From Apostichopus japonicus (lineage: Eukaryota > Echinodermata > Holothuroidea > Aspidochirotida > Stichopodidae), in NCBI RefSeq assembly GCF_037975245.1, contig NC_092578.1, forward strand, positions 10,770,321 to 10,834,320: DNA of 64,000 bases, in the 5' to 3' direction. How positions within the stretch are numbered: position 1 is the first letter of the stretch; every line of letters begins with the position of its first letter. The notes under the pieces are model-generated. The model had not been told where the DNA came from, did not search any database, and saw only the letters and a program-made list of their open reading frames with translations. The position numbers and the translations under genes are program-made. Of this stretch, positions 9,288-20,037 are shown piece by piece.

Positions 9288-12257
9288 CATCGTCTACTTG
9301 ATAAGTTTTTTTTTTCTTATTGTTTTGTTTGAAAGGAATAACAACTTCCCACCGCTCCCCCCCCCCCCTATCTTCCCTGCACCCACAAACACAATGCAAT
9401 ACAAGTTGCGATCTCATTGCAGTGATGCAATAGTATCGTCGCAACAAGTAGATTTTTTTTTGTTACAGTTTGGTGGAGGAAATTTCATTTCCTGCTATCA
9501 TTGTCAAAATCATCGATCATACGTCATTTAGTTCATATTTCCAGCTTTACATATTCTTAAATATACTCATAAGTTATTTGGTACTGAAGTTACTGGCTCT
9601 AACCGGGTAGATTCATCTTAAATTTTATTTCTAGAGAACAAGGATATGACATGAAATGCAGATACAACCACCAATGAAGCAAATATGTGTGTTTACTCAA
9701 TCGACCGTGGCAGGTTCCGATGAACAAGGTATGTCTCTATAGGAAATACCGTCTGCGCAACTAGCGACATTCGCGCATCTGCGCCAGTCACGTGACGGTG
9801 GTATAAGAAGACGATGGTACCAATTGGCATATTACAGAGGGAAACTTGACGGAGTTACGGTACCTATAGAAGGCGATTGATGCAGGTTTGAAAGATTCCC
9901 GTCTATTGGATAAAACAATTGACGGGTCAATCTAACAAAAAATGCAAGATGTGGATACAATTTTTTCGTTAAAATTGTTTGTTCAGAGAACTTTGTGGAG
10001 AGAACTCTACACGTGCATGGAATGTTTGCGTTAGTAATTCCAGCATTTGCAACGTGTTGCTTGCAAATGCCGTGCTAAAATTTTGAATCTTGAAAATGAA
10101 ATTGACGAAATCTGCTATTTTGCAAAACATGAGCATCAAAAGGTTGATTTTGGCATAGTTCTTCTATGATGTATGGTTGGACACTACATACGACCACAAG
10201 CTCCCGTCAGAGAAACACCATGATAGGAAGCAACGGAGAGGCGTGAATCTGACATCTGCTGGCTGCATGGCGGAATATGGTGGGATACCAAACGATCGAG
10301 GGCCGTGAAATTCTTACAACCTGTCTGTAAGGGAAGCCTCTCTCCACCTCTCTCCCTCTCTGTCCCTTCCTCTCTCAGACAGTTTGAGCGCACGGACGAT
10401 ATATATAACTATGTTTTGTGGGAAACTAATTCCCTTCTATACTTTTGACTTTTGTATCTTCCAGATCAGTTACTACGAGAGTGTCGGTATAACTTCACAT
10501 CAAGGTGCTATGCTTTTGACAATTACCGCCACGGTTGAAATGGTTACCAAGGTAACACTTGTTGTAATTGGAGAGAGGTTCCCGTTCAAGAAAACGTACC
10601 TTCTGTTGACTAAGGTCATCGGGATGATTGGCCTTTCATTGGCAATGGTTGTCGCGACCACCTTTCCACAGTTCGTCGTATTGAGTTGTGGTAAGTTTCA
10701 GTTACACAATTTTCATTTACTTTCAACTAGTTCGTATAGCGTTATCGTATGTGTACTATAGCGAATTAGACAAGGACGTAATGTTTTAAGACATTTTCTT
10801 CCCGATATAAGGATGGTATCGATTTCTGAATCATTTACAAAGGATAGGTTTGACACGGGAATATGTTGGCGTCTGTTCCAGTGTAGGCCAGATCATATAG
10901 GCTGTGTGCGTTGAGTTCAAAGACTCAAAGAGAACAAGAAAGAAAACCCCTGCCGCTACCTAAATCAATCAGGAGAAATTAACAACTCATCTCTCCCCCA
11001 CCCCATCCCTCACCTTTGAAATCCTTTGCAAGCCATGCACTGTCACTAGCATAATATTAACTCGTTAATAATATTCGTACTGTCACTGTGGTCATGCATG
11101 TCATTTCTTTATGATCTGTTGATGCAATGAGAAATGTTCTCGAATGACATACACATGTGTCATTATAATATCGAAGCCTGAGAGTGTGTGAAGATATACC
11201 AGGGAGTTGTTATGGAAACTCCCTGGATATACCATGCCTTTCCCTTCTCGTGGACAGTACTTCTGAATCGGAATGTGAAACCAAATGAGCAAGTATATGA
11301 TTCTTATTTCTTGCAGTGACCGGTATTTTTCGTGCTGCCTTTAACGTTATTTTGTGGCCTTGTAGTATTGAAACCCTAGGACAGAGTTGCAGCGATGAGG
11401 TGATAACTTTAACATCAATATCCAGAGGAATAGGGTTTCTGACAGGAACCATCCCAGCTGGTAAATAAAACTTACTTCAATCAGTCTGCACTTTCTCAAA
11501 GTTATTGAACTGGCTGTGCTCGTGGCAAAAAGTATTATTTGCTTTGTAAAATAATTTAGTAATAATTGTAATTCCTAATCTTTCATTTGTTCTTCTTTAT
11601 ATCTCTGGTTTACTGTTTGTGCGAAGTGAACAGCTGGTGTATCGCCCAAATGACCTTTGTCTTCCCAACTTCCATATAAATTCATTTAAAGCTATACGTT
11701 TTGCATCGGGGTTATTATTCTTTGTGTCATTCTCAATACAAAGCGATGTAATATTTCTCCATATCGGATAGCTCGCAGGTGTAATTAAAAGGTATATCCA
11801 GTCACTCACAGACAAGAACAACAGAATAGTTGTTATCCCACAAGTATGTTGTAATAATCCTATAAATGTAGCCAAAACATTCCTGGCCCAGCGTGTGGTG
11901 GGTATAGTAGGTGAGTATGTTTCCATGTGGCTGGTCTTTTCCCTTCAGTTTACCACCAGTTTGTAGCAAATTGAAATTCACCATTAAACCTGTAATAATG
12001 CAATAATCGCCGATTCAACGAGCTAATCCATCGTTTCGCTCTCATTTGCAGGTGCTATCTACGATAAGTTTGGGTCATATAGGGTTTCATTCCTCATCGT
12101 AGCAACCACATCACTTGTTTCTGCTCTGTCGTTGTCGACGGTCCTCCTGCGTCAGAAACTTGTGAGAAGACGCTCTGAAGTATCAACAGGACCGCGTCAA
12201 TGTAACGAATCGAAGAAGAATTTGTACCTACGTGTGGTTATCGAAACATCTGTGTAG
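5577..12257 (+). CDS. SLC16-like (monocarboxylate transporter-type) MFS transporter, 5'-incomplete
   Basis: Five exons on the plus strand: 5577-5935, 6613-7052, 10465-10690, 11317-11460 and 12052-12257. All have GT-AG borders and compatible phases, and they join into 457 residues ending in TAG. Exon 1 begins in mid-protein ([10 protein letters not shown], then GWIGSVIYG), so TM1 and the usual N-terminal GGWGW-type segment must lie on an upstream exon that I could not find. Residues about 20-160 contain hydrophobic helices ([33 protein letters not shown]) and the [12 protein letters not shown] loop-helix typical of SLC16. A polar stretch of roughly 75-85 residues follows at about 165-245: the large central cytosolic loop. 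The second half adds six hydrophobic segments, including [27 protein letters not shown] and [11 protein letters not shown]. The family transports small carboxylates or similar solutes at the plasma membrane; the substrate cannot be told here. The exon 1 start is uncertain because no ATG is in frame, and 5547 is an alternative acceptor. Confidence 0.78.
5936..6612 (+). other. Intron 1 of the SLC16-like gene
   Basis: Donor gtgagc at 5936 and acceptor ccgaccacctcag ending at 6612. The split codon G/CT gives Ala between GGTIG and ILVGSEP. No other feature is seen inside. Confidence 0.7.
7073..7247. repeat. (TA)n microsatellite, left tract
   Basis: About 175 bases of TA dinucleotides with a few TACATA interruptions near 7117-7168. 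It ends exactly where the sequence CAGGCGCGTATCCAGG begins. Open frames of IYIYIY type across it are an artefact. Confidence 0.95.
7290..7420 (+). repeat. Purine-rich (GA/GGA) simple sequence
   Basis: Nearly all A and G for about 120 bases (aagaaaaagagg, gggaggggag and similar). It translates into Lys/Arg/Glu runs, which explains the long frame read through exon 2 and the TA tract. Not coding. Confidence 0.85.
7770..7910 (+). repeat. Dispersed repeat family A, copy 1
   Basis: Shares with 9060-9170 and 19500-19625 the order: caaggcct-like start, gtg(c/t)catttcc-gcgatctggg, then CTTGTACGCTTCGCGCCAAC, ATGGTGGCGCT and a CGCTTAG tail. The core GCGCCAACC-NNN-GGTGGCGC is a small inverted repeat. 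This copy is mildly diverged. Confidence 0.75.
8390..8505 (-). mobile_element. Dispersed repeat family B end (TAGGCGTA terminus)
   Basis: Read on the minus strand, this piece begins with ATAGGCGTAGGAGGCGGGC (complement of 8472-8490). That is one mismatch from ATAGGCGTACGAGGCGGGG at 18804-18822, and a G/C run and a cccgaaaaattc segment follow in both copies. It looks like the terminus of a non-autonomous DNA transposon. No protein is encoded. Confidence 0.6.
9060..9170 (+). repeat. Dispersed repeat family A, copy 2
   Basis: Contains gaggtgccatttccggtgatctggg in two adjoining parts, then TTGTACGCTCCGCGCCAACC, GATGGTGGCGCTCCGC and TTAGATAGT. The last part is identical to copy 3 at 19580-19616. 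It runs directly into the right end of the possible element at 9207. Confidence 0.75.
9208..9286. repeat. (TA)n microsatellite, right tract
   Basis: About 78 bases of uninterrupted TA directly after the CCCCTG terminus at 9207. Confidence 0.95.
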
Positions 12258-13466
12258 TAAACCAAAGACACAAGATGATAAGTATATTCCAGAACGTGTG
12301 GAGATCATCTAGATATTCATCTCCTGGGATTAGCCGAACAATTGCATGACTAATGATGACATATCTAAAGATATACCGTAGTCAGTATGCCCTGGTCCTG
12401 GCTTGGTTAGTAATCGTAAAGAAAGATACTCTTTAGTGATCTGCATTAATACTGACTAATATGAATTAAACAGATTTCGTTGTAGAAATGTGTAATATAT
12501 CTATAATAAGATATTCCGATTCATCAAATTGTATATTTGAATGAAGATCGTTCCTCCCTTCCGTGTAGTTTTGGGGGTTTAGGGACTCCAGTCTATTATA
12601 TGGAAAAAAATGATATTTTATCCCCGACCCTATTTCCCCATCCACAATCGCTACGCCTCAACTACTGTCTATCCTTAAATAGTAGCAACTGTGCGTCGCG
12701 CATATCAATTTCAACATATTTTTCTTATTAGAAGCGCCTATTCGTCAACACGTAATCGGCGAAGCAAGATGTACGGTAGTTGTTAGCCTGAACTCTCCAC
12801 TAATCTAGAAAATTATAGGCAATGCCGAGAAAACAGGGTCAACAGTACTGCAATTGTTTATACTTATGTTTGTCCTATCTATGATCTTGAGTTACATTGG
12901 GTGTAACATTACGCTATAGTTTCGACTCAAATTTGCCACAAAGAATCTTTAGTAAAGCATTGGCTTATGTCGACGTACGTCTCGCAAAATCGTGAAGTTA
13001 CAGAGGGTTTCTTAAACCAGGTATCTGTCACGTGTCTGTTCTCCGATTAAATACCATTGTTGTATCTATGCAGAATCACCGAGACGGATCACTTTTCTAG
13101 CTCTTGAGACTGCAGATCAGAGTGTATTGGACCAAAACGTATTCCTTGTTAAATTTGATGTTGTAAACAATTTAAAGTACTAAGAGGCTCGCAGATAGCT
13201 TATATCTATAGTTGCATAGTTATAGAAGAAACTTAATAGATTGTTTGCTTCAAATTCAACTGCTGCTAATGTGTTGTTTGCGGTGTGGTTTTTAATATGT
13301 ACGTATTGTGTAGATTCATCATCTCTATTTAAAGAACCTTGACAAAAACTCCCAAATGGTCAACTGAAAATTAACAAAAAATAAGAATAATACTAAACCA
13401 CAAGGCTCAGTAAGATTTGCAATCGTGCTGGCGTGCGTGTGTGTACATTCCCATGATTTGTAAATG
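12258..13466. other. Downstream flank of the SLC16-like gene
   Basis: 3' flank, probably containing the 3' UTR. No AATAAA is obvious near the stop; ATTAAA at 12465-12470 is the nearest variant polyadenylation signal. No other gene is supported. Confidence 0.4.
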
Positions 13467-13823
13467 TGCCCTAATGTTTGTGGTTCTTATCTCAAGAATA
13501 TCAATGAGTAGGCGGGGTTCAACATACAATTCTTAAAATGTTAATATATCAGCAACCGTATGTCCGATTTAGTTCTTACTCGGTATGGTAATGTAACTAC
13601 ACATTAAGTTCATGTTCTTTTTAACAACAATTTCCCCATAGATGTTCATGGTGGGTGGTTTTATGGGGGAAATCGTCAAAACCAGCTTGCCAACACGATA
13701 TCTCAACAAACACAGGTTGAATCAATTTGATACTTGGTAAATAGATGCAACATGATGAGTAGATGTGCTCTATTGTTCTTGGTTCTCATCTCATAAATAT
13801 TGATTAATTGGCGGGGCTTAACG
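13467..13823 (+). repeat. Degenerate direct repeat pair, spacing about 298 bp
   Basis: 13467-13526 (GTGCCCTAATGTTTGTGG, TTCTTATCTCAAGAATATCA, then GGCGGGGTTCAACAT) matches 13765-13823 (GTGCTCTATTGTTCTTGG, TTCTCATCTCATAAATATTG, then GGCGGGGCTTAACGT). They are old copies of an interspersed or tandem repeat; no coding sign. Confidence 0.55.
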
Positions 13824-15242
13824 TTAAACTTGGTTCATACTAGTATATATGGAGATGTTAGTACATAGTAAGCACATCTTCATGACGTCTCCAACTTTAT
13901 GCCATTAATTTTCATCAAATTGCAAGAAATGCATTTTGAACACGGGACAAGAACCAAATATTCCATGTTATTCATCCTTGACATATTAGGTTTGTCACAT
14001 TACATTAAGTTCATACAATCAACCATGTCAGTTTTTGTGTGCATATCATAGAAATATTAATCAGTCAACATAAATTCGTAATCAGTTATCTCTGAAACAG
14101 TGTTCATTTTCTGATTATTGCCAGCTCGTGTGTAAACAACGATCCAACAAAACACGAAATTGTATCACAACTGAACAGAAATGACGAATTTTGCAAACCA
14201 ATTGGTACAAGGCGCTATATATAGATAACATGTGATAGTTTCCATTATACCATCACCAAGGGGAAGGACATAGAACATGCCTCATGCGCAGGGCCGTCAC
14301 TGAGCTTCGAGTACGGAGATGGAGTGATGACTTGCTAACATTTTTACCCGTTTGTCCGAAAGAAAGTTTCAAATTTCTCGACAACGCAACAACATCTCCC
14401 TGAGCCACATGATGAACAACTCAACAATTAAGTGATCTATTTGTACTTCGTTATACCTCTTTAATCCGTCGAAAGTTCGATCATCCTATGAACATTTTGT
14501 CCAAACGAATTTCAACCGAAAATTGAAATTTCGAGGTGCAAGGTCGAGAGTTTGAGGGAAAACATCGAGATAAAGCGTCGTAATTTTCAGATAAATCGTC
14601 AAACAGCCACTCGAAATGTCGACATTACAGTCGTTTATCTTATTGTATTGCCAATGCTCCTAGTGGGCCACCGTAGCATCTGCAAAACAGAACGAGAGAC
14701 AAAAAGAAGAAGCAGAGTTCGGTACGGGGTCTACGTACCAGAACCTAACCGACTTTAAGATGTTAGGATCTTCAGTATTTTAGATTCAGCCCAGTGTGTG
14801 ACGGAACATAAAATTTGTGGAATCTTTACCGAATATAATAATTCTTACTAAATATTTTGGGGTTGTAGTTTTCGACATTTATCTCGTTCATGTTGCTGGT
14901 TGTCTATGTAAACCGATACTCTTTGACAATGTCGATGGAAAACGACGAATATTTACATTATACAGAGCGAGGTGCTTTTGTTACAATCCTCTCTTTGATT
15001 CCGTCTCATGGAATTTTATTAGTTAGAAAGGGGTTCGTAGAGTATATGACTTTCGTCTCAGTAAATAATTAAAGTATACATATCGAAGTACTGGCTTAAA
15101 GGCATTAAAGACTCGCCTTAAACCGCGTGCCACCCTCTGAAAAAGTTAACTTTCCTTTGCTTGCAAGTGAAGTTTTTTCTTGTTGCTACAAAAATGCAGA
15201 CAGTAATGAAACGTGGTTACCTTGTTATCTTTTATCTAGACC
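13824..15242. other. Intergenic, no gene supported
   Basis: AT-rich. The stretch 14460-14740 has repeated TTCGA-type words (cgaaagttcgatc, gaaatttcgagg, cgaaatgtcgac) that suggest a small repeat element. The open frame at 14552-14758 lies over these and has no recognisable domain. Confidence 0.35.
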
Positions 15243-15847
15243 TGAGATGTCCACGCTGCTATGCACACTGTGTTGTGGGTATTGACCGTAGCTGTATGTA
15301 CTGACTGTACACTAGTGTCTAATTACCGACGGTAGCAAGCTGTGCGTGCATTTCTGGGATCGATGGTAGTGTCTAACACTTTTGTTACACCTCATTCGGA
15401 AATAGGTCACATTACCGGCATCTTTGTGCGCGAGTCTTCACTCCCTTTAATTGTTGAACCATTTACATACTGTACAAAACTTAATGTTGATGTTTGTAGA
15501 TCATTCAAGCACAATACTTTTAGCGTATGTTGTATTTTAATGCTACATTATATATATTGTTTCCAAGAAATGATTCTTCAAACATCTGAGATATCCGTCG
15601 CTGCTATGTACACTGTGTTGTGGGTATTGACCGTATACCTGTATGTATTGACTGTACACTAGTGTCTATATGTACCGACGGTAGCAAGCTGTGCGTGCAT
15701 TTTCTGGGATCGATGGTAGTGTCTAAAACTTAATGTTGATGTTTGTAGATCATTCAAGCACAATACTTTTAGTCTATGTTGTATTTTAATGCTACATTAT
15801 ATATGTTGTTTCCAAGAAATGATTCTTCAAACATCTGAGATGTCCAC
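15243..15847 (+). repeat. Tandem duplication, two and a bit units
   Basis: The unit starts GAGATGTCCACGCTGCTATG at 15243, again near 15587 (GAGATATCCGTCGCTGCTATG in two parts), and a third partial start GAGATGTCCAC lies at 15837. Shared landmarks are TTGTGGGTATTGACCGTA, CTGACTGTACACTAGTGTCT, GGTAGCAAGCTGTGCGTGCA and CTTCAAACATCTGAGAT. The second unit lacks about 100 bases between the two ACTT words after GTGTCTAA, consistent with deletion at a short homology. Confidence 0.85.
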
Positions 15848-15859
15848 TAATTTATTGAG

Positions 15860-17130
15860 TGACTGGACTACTAAGTCTAACATATAACCGTTAGTTCGTC
15901 GGGTTCAACACAAAAATTCCATAGGAAAGCATAAGATTTTTATGGCCTTAAAACGAGCTATACATGCACATTCTGTTGACATTCCACGAAAAGCCAGCCT
16001 TGCTTCATGTATGGATGTGGCATTTGTTGTCTGTAGAAACATATCCAGCTGCGTCTTGAATGCTGTTGGGTTGGCCATAGCAAGTTAGCAACAGGCAGTT
16101 ATTTCAATCTACAGTCATCACATACTCCAAACTTTGCCAAAATAGTCCTAACTCCTAAGGTAGTCCCCTACAACACAACCAATGTAATTATCAATTCATG
16201 CCTAAAAACAATAAGAGTACATTTTTACCAAACGGTGCTGTGTAAGACGTAAGGCACGTGCGGCGAAATCGACCTCGCATTGATAGTGCCAAAGCGCGCT
16301 AGCCTAGCGACAGATTTCGACACTCATATTGCCTACGTACATGTACTTAGAAACACCTCGTTGAAGTTGGCAAGTGTAGGCTATACAGTTCCAAAACTAT
16401 TCAACAGCAACAAAACGTTATTTTGTGTATGTCTGTTGTGGGGTGAAGTTAGCGCTATGAGCTACAAGTTCCAATGCGCAAGGTGGGGGAAAGGGGCTAG
16501 AAATAATGTGTGGGTCAATTCTAACTCGGTTTTCGGTCGTTAATTGTTGATGTACCAGGTAAAAGGTTGAAATGACTTTAACAATTTCAAATTTAATAAT
16601 TTGATTTATTATGCCATTTGGAGCACATAACATAGGCTATAACAGAACATTACTGGCAAAACTAGGGGGTTGATTGTGTGGGCCAACCCCCCTCTTCAAA
16701 AAGTGGGGGGTTAAACCCCCCCCCAACCCCCCTGTTTCTCCACCCATGTTAAATATGAATGTAAGAGACTGACTTCGGTCAGCTTGCGGCTTTGATAAGC
16801 CAATGAGGCTTCTTCGCGAGTTCCTGCTTGCAGGAGGATCTAAAATACATACATACATACACACACCCACACATACATTAGTTGAACGTTGTCTATTCGT
16901 GCGTTGAGGTTGTACTTAGTAACAGTGATATATAAAGCGTTAAGCCTATACAATCAGTACATGCCTGTATACGAAGCTGCATGTCTGAGGAGGTATGCAA
17001 ATATACGTGGGAACAGTTTATATTACTTACAAACAACGGCATTAGATTCTACAGACCAATATGAACAAAATTCTCAGTCAATCTTTACAAAAATGTCCTC
17101 CATATATAAGGCTTTTTATTCCTCCTTTCC
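15860..17130. other. Intergenic, repeat fragments only
   Basis: No gene supported. 16660-16745 is a GGGGGTT/AACCCCCC-rich palindromic stretch, probably a transposon end. Tetranucleotide CATA/CACA simple sequence lies at 16847-16876. Confidence 0.35.
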
Positions 17131-17139
17131 GTTTTCCCT

Positions 17140-17265
17140 CCACCCCACCCTTCATCCCCTGCTTACTCACTCACCCACTCACACACACGCACACGCACGC
17201 ACGCACGCCATCATGAATGCAAAGGTTACGATTATCATCGAAACCAAAACCACTATAGAAGGAGA
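17140..17265 (+). repeat. Dispersed CA-rich repeat end (ATGCAAAGGTTACG type)
   Basis: CACA/CACG simple sequence is followed by GCCATCATGAATGCAAAGG and TTACGATTATCATCGAAACC. The same arrangement, with changes, occurs at 60675-60745 (CACACA, then CACCATGATTGCAAAGGCTA, then TTGAAACCAATCATG). This looks like the conserved tail of an interspersed family. Confidence 0.55.
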
Positions 17266-18803
17266 CCTACTTGGAAAGCAACAGGAGACCAAAGAAGATA
17301 CAAACTTGATTATGTAATGGTCATGTAGATACATAGGAATGCTGTAAAGAATGCAAAATCAAAACCCAAGAGCAGATATACATATGACTACAAAGAATCT
17401 GACCATAACCTAGTGGTGATGGAAAACGTAGTGAACTCAAGAAACTGAGAAGAGGTATAAAGGAATGAAGGTGGATTGGATAGGTCGGTTGGATACCAGA
17501 AGGAGGCAGTCAATAGGAAAGTGAATATAGGCATACAGCGAAAACGGAGAGAGGGAAATGCAGAATTAACAAGTGACGGCAGATGGAGACAAATTGGCGA
17601 TGCAATAAAGAGAAGAGCATAGGAGAATATTGGTTACAAAATGAAACAAAGAAACGAAGTTGATTGAAAAAAATGCATAGGAAATGGATAAACATATATA
17701 CAAATGAAGAACGAAGACAGTAGGAGATATATACACCGAAGTCAGAATGGAAACTAATAAGGCTACAGAGAGACGACTGGAAGAGCAATGCATAGAAATA
17801 CAAGAACTGGAATGATGAGGAAGATCAGATCTAGTGCACAGAAAAGTGTAAGATATCACTGCTGATAAGTGTGGCAATTATGGAGTTAGAAGGGAAATAT
17901 CAAGAAAGGCACTAAACCTGAAGATATAACAAAGAGATGGATTGAGTACATTGAAGAACTGTATGATAAAGACATCAAACCTGAGAGTATATCAATCGAA
18001 GGAGAAGATCAGCTAAATGAAGACCATATAGGACCCGACTTACTGACCAGTGAAATTGATATTTCAACAACGATCTGCAGAATGCTGAGACACCAGGACC
18101 GGACAATATACCAGCGGAATTTTTGAAGTCTTGAAGTGGTTGCTAGAGTTGAACTGGACCTTGTGGCATAGTATCTACAATACAGGGGAATGGCCAGAGG
18201 AATTCCTGAAAATCCCAATGATTACAATCCCAAAGAACCGAGAGCAACGAAATACTCAGATCATCGAACAATATGCTTGGTTAGCTACGAATCAAAGATC
18301 CTACTGAGAAACTTGGCAATAAGATTGCCAACGAAAGCCACGAGTTTATAGGTAAGGATCAATTAGGCAATTGGTCAAGGGCGGCGGAAGCACTTTTATT
18401 CTGGGGGGCACCAACGTCGAAGGGCACTTTGCAGAAATTCGATTGGACTGATGCAGCCTGATATTTAGTACCCACTATCACTCTTATTGTATTATCTTAT
18501 TTGCGTATGCACATCACTCCATCAACCCCCCCCCCCCCCCTTCAATGAAAAAATGCATACTAGCACTGCAAAATCCAATGTGCAAATTGGGAAACAAGGA
18601 ACAAATTGCTTTCGAGACAAAATGAGGTGAAATCATTATAAAGTCCAAGTCCCTGCACACGTACGCGATCGATACACGCATGAAAGCAAATGAAATATAT
18701 ATGTCAAAATACGAAAGGATGGGGTAGGTTATGGGATATTAAAACTATACTCATTATTCATAGTAGGCTATGAATGGCTTCTGCTTATTACAAAGTCACA
18801 ATC

Positions 18804-19090
18804 ATAGGCGTACGAGGCGGGGGGGGGGCAGGGGGGCAGAGTGCCCCCAAAAATTTCCAGAGGATAAGAAATTCTGGCAAAAGTCCTGAAAAATTCGGGC
18901 AGCCTAAGAGGAGAAAATATATATATATATATAAATATGCAGTAGCTTGCCCGAATCTTTTCAAATTTTTGCCCGACAATTCCATGATTTTCTTTATTTA
19001 GCATCATGATGCCCGAATATTTCCGTGTAACACCACCGTAAGCGCAGCTCATCTGGGCTACCACGCTTTTTGCACGATCAAATTTTTTCT
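18804..19090 (+). mobile_element. Dispersed repeat family B, copy with TAGGCGTA terminus
   Basis: Starts ATAGGCGTACGAGGCGGG, then a long G run, CAGAGTGCCCCCAAAAATTTCC, and several 'gcccgaa' segments (AAATTCGGGCAG, TTGCCCGAATC, TTTGCCCGACAAT). It carries a short internal TA run at 18919-18932. It is opposite in orientation to the copy at 8390-8505. Confidence 0.55.
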
Positions 19091-19499
19091 TACTAGTCAA
19101 TTGTATACCTGGGCATCCCCGACATGAGTGTAGGCCTATATAAGAAACATTTCTTTTTCATGGATGGTGGAGGGGGGGGGGGGGAGTGCCTACAAGCCTA
19201 GAATTACAGGTTTATCATATTCTTCGTTAAATTTTATACTTTTTTGTGAGGCAAATTGCAGTCTCACCCGACACAGCGACATTAAACCGCCTACGTGTCG
19301 TTGAACAATGTATGTTTTTCTGGAGGTAGCTGAGTACTGTGTTAAAATAATAAATACGGTAACTAAATAGGAGCTTAAAAATATACTGTCCTATTTTTCC
19401 CCTTCAAAGTGATGTTACCATTTTTTCTTCTTCTAATTTACCAAATTTTTGCTGAAGTGTAAATTTCTAAAGCGTGAGATTATAAAATAAAGAATGTTT

Positions 19500-19625
19500 A
19501 GATGCAACTTGCAAGGCCTCAGAAGTGCCGTTTCCGGCAATCTGAGAGGCATTTTTTGCCAAAAATTTTCCTGTGCGCTACGCGCCAACCGATGGTGGCG
19601 CTCCGCTTAGATAGTGTCACGGGAA
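19500..19625 (+). repeat. Dispersed repeat family A, copy 3
   Basis: Shares CTTGCAAGGCCT, AGTGCCGTTTCCGGCAATCTG, then GCGCTACGCGCCAACCGATG, GTGGCGCTCCGC and TTAGATAGT with copies at 7770 and 9060. The final 30 or so bases are identical to copy 2. Confidence 0.75.
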
Positions 19626-20037
19626 CTTTCGGGCACAATAATTTCTGCCCCCCAAACTGAAATGAGGCGATGATGCTGGAGGCATGTGAACATCAAGAAG
19701 AGGGAATCAAAGTTGGGGGAGATTTAGTAAAGTCAATCAGATTTGCAGATGATAACGCCATTGTCAGCAGTAAAGAAAGTGGCCTGCAATGAATGGTAGA
19801 TGCCGTTAAAGTAACAGCAGAAAGTTTGGAATGAGAATCATATAATCCAAAACGTTAACTGGAGAGATCATGAGAGCAAAGAAGAGGTGCTAAGAATGGT
19901 TGGAGAGGAATATAATTTAAGTTTTAAAAGTGAGACAGTGGAATTGGATGGGACATATCTTGAAGGGAGGATTATGAAGGGCGTTGTGGAGGGTAGGACG
20001 AAAGAAAAAAATATCGTTGGATGACTTAAAAGCGTGA

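Larger units (their letters stand above)
7053..10464 (+). other. Intron 2 of the SLC16-like gene, repeat-filled
   Basis: Donor gtaagt at 7053 and acceptor ttgtatcttccag ending at 10464, in phase 0. It holds two (TA)n tracts and repeat elements described separately. The stretch after 9290 to the acceptor shows only simple sequence, a C run at 9357-9368 and a CT-rich tract near 10337-10375. Confidence 0.7.
18376..19664. mobile_element. Repeat block inserted in the degenerate LINE
   Basis: Bounded on the left by GGGCGGCGGAAGC...TTCTGGGGGGCAC (about 18378-18411) and on the right by a segment ending TTTCTGCCCCCCAA (19645-19660). The ends share a weakly inverted CTGGGGGGCA/TGCCCCCC word. Inside are a C run (18526-18540), a family B start at 18804, a G run (19172-19184) and family A copy 3. 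It is probably a nest of non-autonomous elements. Confidence 0.5.

Noticed and set aside
15342-15662. 106-codon frame with hydrophobic tail
   Set aside because: Spans the border of a tandem duplication and is not kept in the second unit, so it is not a gene.
16889-17317. 142-codon plus-strand frame
   Set aside because: Runs through CACA/CACG simple sequence and the conserved end of a dispersed repeat; no recognisable domain.
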